Shown here: positions 1-5,605 of the stretch, piece by piece
How positions within the stretch are numbered: the stretch's first letter is position 1
Layout: each line of letters begins with the position of its first letter
Origin: an uncultured SAR324 cluster bacterium
GTDB taxonomy: Bacteria > SAR324 > NAC60-12
Reading direction: 5' to 3'
Assembly (NCBI GenBank): GCA_902562015.1
Contig: CACERX010000051.1
Span: 1-7,706 of the forward strand
DNA: 7,706 nucleotides
The notes under the pieces: model-generated
Databases searched by the model: none
Told to the model about the DNA's origin: nothing
The model's input: only the letters and a program-made list of their open reading frames with translations
Translations under genes and position numbers: made by a program

Positions 1-1263
1 GCAAACCTTTTCACAGACAGGCATGGGGATTATATTGGATATGGTCCGGAAGCAATGGAATTGGTGGGCATTCCTGATCCGGAAACTTTTTGTCAGCTTC
101 CCTGGGACAAACGTGTAGCACGTGTCTTCTGTGTTTGCTTCAGGAATCGTGAAGAGCGAGAAAATCCTGGAGCGGCGTTGACTTCTGACTGCAGAGGAAA
201 TCTAAAGCGATTCCATAATGAATTTAAGGATAAGTACAAAATGGATTTCCGTGTGGGTACTGAGCCAGAAATGATGTGGCTCAAAAGAGGAGAAGATGGA
301 AAACCCGATGGTGGTTTTTCAGAACCATATTGCTACCATATAGATCAATTTGAGTCTTTGAGACCGGTATTCCTGAAGGTAATTGAGTACTGTCATGCAA
401 TGGGACTGGACATGATTCAGGGTGATCACGAAGATGCTCCCGGTCAGCTTGAGTTGAACTGGACTTTTGATGATGTAGTGCGTAATTCAGACAGGCTTTC
501 TACCTACAGGCAGATTTGCGCCCAGGTAGCGAGAGAGAACAACCTGATTGCCTGCTTCATGACCAAGCCCTTCATGGGTGTTTCTGCTTCCGGATGTCAT
601 ACCAATGTTTCTCTCTGGAAAGGTGGAAGTGAAAGTGTCAACAAACTCCACAACGACGTCCTTCCGGGAATGGATGACGTGTTTACTTACCGCAGCGAAG
701 GAGAGAATACTTTCATGCCGGATACAAGCGATCCACAAATGCCGGGCAAGGTTGGTCTTCAGTGCGTAGGAGGAATTGTTAAGCACCTTGGGGCACTTAC
801 CGCTATTGGCAGCTCAACTGTCAATTCATACAGAAGGCTCTGGGACACAGGTTTCTGGGCTCCGGTATTTGCTGATTGGGGTTATCAGAATAGAACTACA
901 GGACTCCGTATTTCTGCTCCGGGCCGCTTTGAGTATCGTTCTGTTGATTCAATGAACAATCCTTACCTGCTTGGTTCAGCTCTCCTTAAGGCATTTGAGG
1001 ACGGAATTGATAATAATATTGATCCAGGTGAACCAGAAAACAGGAACATTTACCAAGCAATGGAAGAAGGTAAACAGGTTAAGAAATTGCCAATGTCATT
1101 AGGAGAAGCACTTGACCGGCTGGCCAACGACGAAGTTATCAAATCTTCAATGCCTGGTGATATGTACAAAATTTTTCACTGGTACAAGAACGATGAGTGG
1201 GAAAGGTTCATGCACACTGTAACAGAGTGGGACGTGGAAACTTATATGGATTGCCTGCCTTAA
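1..1263 (+). CDS. gmaS: Glutamine synthetase-family ligase, probable gamma-glutamylmethylamide synthetase (5' partial)
   Basis: The frame is open from base 1, so the N-terminus lies outside the window; the ATG at 55 is internal, because the codons before it (ANLFTDRHGDYIGYGPEAM) read as glutamine synthetase N-domain sequence. Visible length is 420 residues; family members of this short type are about 435-455, so perhaps 20-35 residues are missing. Active-site landmarks are in order: GTEPE with metal-binding Glu near 262-270, HEDAPGQLELNW (two Glu, about 427-462), SGCHTNVS with the metal-binding His at 598, NSYRRL near 823, and RFEYRS with the substrate-binding Glu/Arg near 925-942. The family joins an amine to the gamma-carboxyl of glutamate using ATP. 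With mgsABC-like genes downstream, the likely amine is methylamine, giving gamma-glutamylmethylamide, and gmaS is the better name. On sequence alone, ordinary GS (glnT-type) or another gamma-glutamylamine synthetase is not excluded. The family is certain; the substrate rests on context. Confidence 0.88.
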   Translation, partial: ANLFTDRHGDYIGYGPEAMELVGIPDPETFCQLPWDKRVARVFCVCFRNREERENPGAALTSDCRGNLKRFHNEFKDKYKMDFRVGTEPEMMWLKRGEDGKPDGGFSEPYCYHIDQFESLRPVFLKVIEYCHAMGLDMIQGDHEDAPGQLELNWTFDDVVRNSDRLSTYRQICAQVARENNLIACFMTKPFMGVSASGCHTNVSLWKGGSESVNKLHNDVLPGMDDVFTYRSEGENTFMPDTSDPQMPGKVGLQCVGGIVKHLGALTAIGSSTVNSYRRLWDTGFWAPVFADWGYQNRTTGLRISAPGRFEYRSVDSMNNPYLLGSALLKAFEDGIDNNIDPGEPENRNIYQAMEEGKQVKKLPMSLGEALDRLANDEVIKSSMPGDMYKIFHWYKNDEWERFMHTVTEWDVETYMDCLP

Positions 1264-1366
1264 CACAGTTGGTATTCAGGAGATATTGAGGACTCATTAA
1301 TATCAAGAAAATTCTACTTGAAAATTATCCCTTAATGCCCGAAACAAGAGAAAAGGAGAAAGCTTT
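1264..1366 (+). other. Spacer between the ligase and mgsA-like gene
   Basis: This 103-base non-coding gap is the longest within the + strand run. I see no hairpin with a T-tract and no convincing promoter pair, so read-through from the ligase gene into the amidotransferase gene is plausible. An AGGAG near 1278 has no ATG at a suitable distance and is probably chance. Confidence 0.4.
1354..1358 (+). promoter_or_regulatory. Ribosome binding site of mgsA-like gene
   Basis: AGGAG lies 8 bases before the ATG at 1367. It supports this start, which is also fixed by the need for Cys as residue 2 of a class II amidotransferase. Confidence 0.8.
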
Positions 1367-2302
1367 ATGTGCGGAATTGCAGGAATAATCAGACGCGGTG
1401 CCCCGGGGAATATTGGTAGCGAAATGACTTCAATGCTTCGCTCCTTAAAACACAGGGGACCAGATTCAACTGGGTTTGCCATGTATGGTGTCCCTGAGGA
1501 AAATTATTACGTAATGCGTTTCAAAGTTGCGGAGCAGGAAGATCTTAGTAAAGGCTTTGATATTCATCAGCAGATCAAGGATCGACGAGCATTAGTTAAC
1601 TCTCGTCTTGATGAGATGGGTGTGAATGTAAAAAATGAGGAAGAAGCAACTGAATATGCATTCCGTTATACTTTCAGTTTCGATGGTGATATGCGACGTA
1701 CTGCAGATTACTTGGAAGATATTGAGGGTGTAGAAATCATGTCTTTAGGAGAAGGACTAGAACTGATCAAAGATCTCGGTGATGCAGATGTTGTGTCAGG
1801 TCAGTACAGCCTTGGCTCCTTTAACGGCACCCATGCTATAGGCCATACCCGAATGGCCACCGAATCAGATGTAGACATCCGTTCAGCACATCCTTATTGG
1901 GCATATCCTTTTAATGATGTATCTGTGGTTCATAATGGGCAATTAACCAACTATTGGAATTGGCGCAGGACTCTTGAACATCGTGGTCACAGGTTTATGT
2001 CAAACTGTGATTCAGAACTTATTGCTGTTTATCTTGCAGACAAAATGGATCGAGGTTATGAGCTAGAAATTGCCATGCAAGATTCACTGGAAGAGTTGGA
2101 TGGAGTATTCACTTATGTTGTTGCTACTTCAGACAAGCTAGGCATGGCAAAAGATTTGATGGCAGCTAAACCTATGGTGCTTTATGAATCTGAGGACTTT
2201 GTGGCACTTGCATCTGAAGAAGTAGCAATTCGAAGTATTTTCCCACATGAAATTGATACTTTTGACCCATATGAAGGAGAAGTGAGAGTATGGCAAAGTT
2301 AA
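1367..2302 (+). CDS. mgsA: Class II glutamine amidotransferase, N-methylglutamate synthase subunit A-like (GlxB family)
   Basis: A 311-residue Ntn-hydrolase glutaminase. The protein begins Met-Cys-Gly-Ile, so Met removal would expose Cys2 as the catalytic nucleophile; this also fixes the start. Further family motifs are HRGPDSTG (residues 29-36), GHTRMAT (159-165), HNG (189-191, oxyanion hole) and NCDSE (213-217). About 120 residues separate HRGPDSTG and GHTRMAT, much longer than in PurF-type domains, as expected for stand-alone relatives of the glutamate synthase amidotransferase domain. In N-methylglutamate synthase this subunit is thought to release the amine (ammonia or methylamine) from a gamma-glutamyl amide for use by the FMN subunit. 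Cytosolic, with no signal peptide or membrane segment. It overlaps the next gene by 13 bases, suggesting coupled translation and a shared complex. The domain is certain; the mgs role rests on the gene set. An equivalent name is glxB. Confidence 0.9.
   Translation: MCGIAGIIRRGAPGNIGSEMTSMLRSLKHRGPDSTGFAMYGVPEENYYVMRFKVAEQEDLSKGFDIHQQIKDRRALVNSRLDEMGVNVKNEEEATEYAFRYTFSFDGDMRRTADYLEDIEGVEIMSLGEGLELIKDLGDADVVSGQYSLGSFNGTHAIGHTRMATESDVDIRSAHPYWAYPFNDVSVVHNGQLTNYWNWRRTLEHRGHRFMSNCDSELIAVYLADKMDRGYELEIAMQDSLEELDGVFTYVVATSDKLGMAKDLMAAKPMVLYESEDFVALASEEVAIRSIFPHEIDTFDPYEGEVRVWQS
2274..2279 (+). promoter_or_regulatory. Ribosome binding site of mgsB-like gene inside mgsA
   Basis: AAGGAG lies inside the end of the amidotransferase gene, 10 bases before the ATG at 2290. 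It supports the overlapping start rather than a later one and points to translational coupling of the two subunits. Confidence 0.65.
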
Positions 2303-3129
2303 ATAAATCATTTGATTCTGGTCTCCACACTGAACAGCTGAGTGGAAGGACTCAGCAGGTATTCTTTTCACCAGAAGAAGGAGAAAACTATTTTTATCCC
2401 TACAATGGCTATGAAGTTGATTTCAACAAAAAAGCTGAATTTGATGCCAAAGGAATGGGAATTCAGGGAATCAATTTGAAAATACGTGAGCTGATGAAAG
2501 AGGGACATGGACATATAGTAATGCAAAATCCCATGGCCAAGCACTCACTTGTAGTAGGTATACTTAACCGTCTTCGATTGGACATTGAAGGCAGTCTTGG
2601 GTACTTTGGCTGTGGATTGATAGACGGACCAAATATTCGCATTTCTGGGCGAGTAGGTTGGTCATTTGCTGAAAATATGATGGCAGGAACAATTGTTGTA
2701 GAAAAGAATGCTGGTTCAACCTTCGGAGCAGCAATTCGCGGTGGTGATTTGGTTTGTAAAGGTGATGTTGGTTCACGTACTGGAATTGATATGAAAGGCG
2801 GTACAATTATTGTTGGTGGACGTACGGGAACCCTCTCTGGTTTCATGATGCAGCGCGGTCGTATGATTATCCTTGGAGATGCTGGACCTAATTTAGGTGA
2901 TTCAATGTATGATGGAACAATATACGTTGGTGGAAATATAAATTCATTGGGCGTAGATGCAGTGCTTGGAGAAATGACTCAACTTGAAGCATCTTGGATA
3001 GAAAACAAACTGACATTATATGGACTCAAAGCCCCAAATGGAGCTGAAAATTTGCAGAAAATTGTAGCTGGCAAGCAGCTGTGGAATTACGATAACCTTG
3101 AGCCGACGGAGAAAAAAATTGTGCTCTGA
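2290..3129 (+). CDS. mgsB: GXGXG beta-helix protein, N-methylglutamate synthase subunit B-like (GlxC family)
   Basis: A 279-residue protein matching the C-terminal right-handed beta-helix domain of the glutamate synthase large subunit. From about residue 105 to 222 it has regularly spaced glycines in turns such as GRVGWSFAENMMAGTIVV, then KGDVGSRTGIDMKGGTIIV, GGRTGTLSGFMMQRGRMII and GDAGPNLGDSMYDGTIYV, the GXGXG signature. The domain has no catalytic residues of its own; in glutamate synthase it is structural and holds the amidotransferase and FMN domains together around the ammonia tunnel. Here it is a separate gene between those two parts, the arrangement of MgsB/GlxC. About 100 residues before the helix are less characteristic and may dock the partner subunits. 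The start overlaps the previous gene by 13 bases and has its own AAGGAG. Archaeal-type FwdC/FmdC proteins share the fold, but the neighbours make this a glutamate synthase-type subunit. Confidence 0.88.
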   Translation: MAKLNKSFDSGLHTEQLSGRTQQVFFSPEEGENYFYPYNGYEVDFNKKAEFDAKGMGIQGINLKIRELMKEGHGHIVMQNPMAKHSLVVGILNRLRLDIEGSLGYFGCGLIDGPNIRISGRVGWSFAENMMAGTIVVEKNAGSTFGAAIRGGDLVCKGDVGSRTGIDMKGGTIIVGGRTGTLSGFMMQRGRMIILGDAGPNLGDSMYDGTIYVGGNINSLGVDAVLGEMTQLEASWIENKLTLYGLKAPNGAENLQKIVAGKQLWNYDNLEPTEKKIVL

Positions 3130-3153
3130 AGCTCATTTTATTGAGAAATTATT

Positions 3154-4485
3154 ATGACAAGAAGTAAATCTCACCTTGGAAAGAGTTTTATATTTAAACC
3201 CGAGGTAATTGACGACATTCACATCAAAGCTGAATTGGGAAGATACAGAATGCGCGGCTTTTCCCTTTTCAAAAATATCCCTACTTGGGATGATCTGACC
3301 TTTTTGCCAGGTACGTTGACAAGATTTGTGATAGAGGGATATCGTGAAAAATGTTTGACTAAAACTATAATTGGGCCAAAGGCAAAACGACCGCTTGAGC
3401 TGGATATTCCTATCTATATTACAGGCATGAGCTTTGGAGCATTGAGTTATGAAGCAAAAACGGCACTGGCTCGGGGCGCTACTATGGCAGGCACCGCAAC
3501 ATGTTCCGGAGAAGGAGGAATGATTCCAGATGAGCGTCGATATTCATCCAAATGGCTGTATCAGTGTATTCAGTCGCGTTACGGCTTCAATCCTCATCAC
3601 TTGCGTCTTGCTGATGCATGTGAATTTTTTATTGGGCAAGGATGTAAAGTAGGATTGGGAGGACACTTGATGGGGCAGAAAGTAACCGACCAGGTCGCAG
3701 AAATGCGTTCATTACCTGCTGGTATTGATCAAAGGTCACCAGCACGTCATCCAGACTGGCTTGGTCCTGATGATCTTGCACTAAAGATCCAGGAAATTCG
3801 TGAGGCTACCGATCACCAGATTCCAATTCAACTTAAGCTTGGAGCAGCACGTGTATATGATGATGTACGTATGGCATTGAAAACAAATCCTGACAGCATT
3901 TATATCGATGGAATGGAAGGTGGAACGGGGGCAGGACCACATCTGGCTACAGAAGAAACAGGTGTACCGGGTATTGCAGCAATCACTCAGGCTCGAAAGG
4001 CATTTGATGATTTAGGTAAAACTGGGGAGATCTCCTTAGTTTATGCAGGTGGAATCCGAAATGGTGCAGATGTAGCTAAAGCGCTTGCTCTTGGGGCAGA
4101 TGCAGTGGCAATAGGTCATTCCGCAATGATGGCTTTAAACTGCAATAAAGATATTCCTGAAGCAGACTACGAAAAAGAAATGGGTGTAGAAGCAGGATAT
4201 TGCTATCATTGTCACACTGGACGTTGTCCTGTAGGAGTTGCAACGCAGGATCCTGAGCTGCGTAAGAGACTCGATCCTGATAAGGCTGCAGAACGTGTAT
4301 ACAACTTTCTACATTGCCTTGCAATTGAATGTCAAATGATGGCAAGAGCCTGTGGTAAAACAAATGTTCATTCACTTGAACCTGAGGATCTTGCTGCACT
4401 GACTATGGAAGCGTCAGCACTAGCTCAAGTACCACTGGCTGGCTCGCAGCATACTGTTGGCAGACCTGACATGCATCGTTATTAA
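3154..4485 (+). CDS. mgsC: FMN/iron-sulfur glutamate synthase domain protein, N-methylglutamate synthase subunit C-like (GlxD family)
   Basis: A 443-residue protein equal to the FMN-binding (beta/alpha)8 domain of the glutamate synthase large subunit. Visible signatures: PIYITGMSFGALS (residues 86-98), CSGEGGM (117-123), QLKLGAARVYDD (226-237, catalytic-face Lys), IDGMEGGTGAGP (251-262) and YAGGIRNGADVAKALALGADAV (about 297-318, FMN phosphate site; cited by position). A cysteine group C350, C353, C358 followed by PVGVATQ should bind the 3Fe-4S cluster. In N-methylglutamate synthase this subunit converts glutamate and methylamine to N-methylglutamate and ammonia, so net reductant and a GltD-type NADPH subunit are not needed; none is seen here. 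It starts 24 bases after mgsB; there is no clear Shine-Dalgarno (only GAG near 3142), so the exact start is slightly less sure, although the N-terminus aligns plausibly. An alternative is a ferredoxin-linked glutamate synthase-like enzyme. Confidence 0.9.
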   Translation: MTRSKSHLGKSFIFKPEVIDDIHIKAELGRYRMRGFSLFKNIPTWDDLTFLPGTLTRFVIEGYREKCLTKTIIGPKAKRPLELDIPIYITGMSFGALSYEAKTALARGATMAGTATCSGEGGMIPDERRYSSKWLYQCIQSRYGFNPHHLRLADACEFFIGQGCKVGLGGHLMGQKVTDQVAEMRSLPAGIDQRSPARHPDWLGPDDLALKIQEIREATDHQIPIQLKLGAARVYDDVRMALKTNPDSIYIDGMEGGTGAGPHLATEETGVPGIAAITQARKAFDDLGKTGEISLVYAGGIRNGADVAKALALGADAVAIGHSAMMALNCNKDIPEADYEKEMGVEAGYCYHCHTGRCPVGVATQDPELRKRLDPDKAAERVYNFLHCLAIECQMMARACGKTNVHSLEPEDLAALTMEASALAQVPLAGSQHTVGRPDMHRY

Positions 4486-4496
4486 ATTTAAAATTA

Positions 4497-4516
4497 CCCT
4501 TTTTGTCAAAATAGGG
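4497..4516. repeat. Weak imperfect inverted repeat after mgsC
   Basis: CCCTTTTT and AAATAGGG form a short stem with one mismatch around a four-base loop, 11 bases after the mgsC stop. On the + strand it is followed by an A-run rather than a T-run, so it is not a standard terminator for the upstream genes. It might slow polymerase or be chance. Confidence 0.25.
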
Positions 4517-4555
4517 AAAAAAATTATTCCATAACTCAAATTTGATTTTAAAGAC

Positions 4556-4933
4556 ATGAGTAAAAAAGACGAACTTATTCCGGAGGACTTGGGGACTGAG
4601 CGCGAAAAAGAGATAGGTCAGCATATTGGCTATCGCTACGATGTAAACCTTGTGCCTGATTATGATCGGTTGACTCCATTTCTTAAAAAGTACCTTGAAG
4701 TCATGCAATGGAATGATTTGAACTGGTTGGAGGATGTACATATGGGATATGAGGAGGACCGTCCTGCAGTATTTGACAGAAATATTAACGGCTGGGTTAC
4801 AGTCCCTGAAGACATTAATCTTCCAGACAATCAGCAGGACAGAGATATGATCGCACGCGAACTTTTAATTAAGTTCCAGATGTCACAGCGCCACCCTATG
4901 GTGATTCTTGAAGATAGCTACGGAAAATTCTGA
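4556..4933 (+). CDS. Unrecognised 125-residue acidic protein
   Basis: I do not recognise this family. It is the last gene of the + strand run, 70 bases after mgsC, and no same-strand alternative covers this interval. The protein is small, soluble and rich in Asp/Glu, Tyr and Trp, with no signal peptide, membrane segment, cysteine cluster or nucleotide-binding loop. The N-terminal 15 residues are charged. The middle is rich in aromatic residues (FLKKYLEVMQWNDLNWLED, about residues 42-60), and the C-terminal third looks helical (about 93-110). It has no cysteine at all. No clear ribosome binding site precedes the ATG, so the start is only probable. Its place directly after the FMN subunit suggests an accessory or docking protein for the synthase, or a factor linking it to the convergent oxidoreductase; this is inference from position only. 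That it is a real gene is likely, from length, codon-like composition and position. Confidence 0.7.
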   Translation: MSKKDELIPEDLGTEREKEIGQHIGYRYDVNLVPDYDRLTPFLKKYLEVMQWNDLNWLEDVHMGYEEDRPAVFDRNINGWVTVPEDINLPDNQQDRDMIARELLIKFQMSQRHPMVILEDSYGKF

Positions 4934-4962
4934 ACTGAGACTGTAAGTAAAAAAAATGTACC
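4934..4962. other. Short convergent intergenic gap
   Basis: Only 29 bases separate the stop codons of the two convergent gene runs. There is an A8 tract (T-run on the - strand) but no GC-rich stem before it in either direction, so no bidirectional Rho-independent terminator can be called. Confidence 0.5.
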
Positions 4963-5559
4963 TTAAATAGGCGTTGGTTCAGAAAAAGATTCAGACCAGT
5001 CCGGCTTAAAATGAAGTACTTTTACCTCGGGTGATAAATTTGGATTGAAAAGGTAGTTGTGCCAATAAGTGAATTCATAAACTGATTCATTTTTTGATGC
5101 TTTGCAAACGTGGCAGGGTATTTTGAAGGTTTGTTGCTGGTAGTCGAAAGTCGTAACGCAGTACCGATTTTTATCAAGTTTTTCCACCTCCTTAGAAGAT
5201 TGGGGAAAAATTCCTGACATTGACCCGCTGAAATCTTCCGAATTTTGATAAAACTTAGCTGAAAGCAGTTGCAGGGCTTTGGTGTATCGTTCCTTTGGAT
5301 CCTGCGTTTTTAGACCCAAAAAACGTAACTGTCTGATAGTTTGATCGGTATATTCAGGTATAATCAACAGTGTTGCCGCAGGAAAAAGTACTTCACCATT
5401 ATTTAAAGCAATTTGTGGCCTCATTCCTCCATTAGGTCGTCCTCCCTCACTTCGCAATGATAATTCTCGGACACGACATTGCCAGCCGATAAAGTAGTTT
5501 TGAATTTGAAACCGAACATTTTCAGTCGAGGTATTTATTTCTACTGAATCTGCCTGCAT
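4963..5559 (-). CDS. Unrecognised 198-residue protein paired with an FAD oxidoreductase
   Basis: I cannot assign a known family. It lies 46 bases downstream of the FAD oxidoreductase gene on the same strand, so the two are probably co-transcribed. The protein appears soluble and cytosolic: no signal peptide or transmembrane segment. Notable segments are GGRPNGGMRPQI (residues 39-50), which looks like a ligand-binding or turn motif, RYTKALQLLSAKFY (91-104, helical), a pair of cysteines at 149 and 152 (CHVC), and an aromatic-rich part YWHNYLFNP (165-173) leading to FKPDWS near the end. CxxC with a nearby His could bind metal or be redox-active, but the rest of a zinc-ribbon is not evident. It does not look like the delta (zinc) or gamma subunits of sarcosine oxidase as I know them, although a small partner of the oxidase is the simplest role. 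The start ATG lacks a visible Shine-Dalgarno; Met1 is nonetheless the only obvious start for this length. Confidence 0.8.
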   Translation of the reverse strand: MQADSVEINTSTENVRFQIQNYFIGWQCRVRELSLRSEGGRPNGGMRPQIALNNGEVLFPAATLLIIPEYTDQTIRQLRFLGLKTQDPKERYTKALQLLSAKFYQNSEDFSGSMSGIFPQSSKEVEKLDKNRYCVTTFDYQQQTFKIPCHVCKASKNESVYEFTYWHNYLFNPNLSPEVKVLHFKPDWSESFSEPTPI

Positions 5560-5605
5560 AAATTGTTTTCAAACTTTATTAAATTTTGCACGATGAAGCT
5601 AAAGT

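Noticed and set aside
55..57. ATG at 55 as the start of the first gene
   Set aside because: The frame is open to the window edge, and the preceding codons encode typical glutamine synthetase N-domain residues, so this is an internal Met.
1..1263. Type III glutamine synthetase (GlnN) label
   Set aside because: True GlnN proteins are about 700 residues; the visible length and motif spacing fit the short GlnT/GmaS type.
2463..2846. 127-codon reading frame antisense to the mgsB-like gene
   Set aside because: It lies wholly opposite a well-supported gene; its Pro/Ile-rich sequence is the mirror of the glycine-rich repeats.
3154..4485. Complete NADPH glutamate synthase locus
   Set aside because: No GltD-type NADPH/FAD subunit gene is present, and the large subunit is split into three genes, which fits the Mgs/Glx arrangement.
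4497..4516. Rho-independent terminator after the FMN subunit gene
   Set aside because: The stem is short and mismatched, and it is followed by an A-run instead of a T-run on the coding strand.
4403..4741. 112-codon antisense frame across the mgsC end and the 125-residue gene
   Set aside because: It overlaps two better-supported + strand genes and has no ribosome site or recognisable domain.
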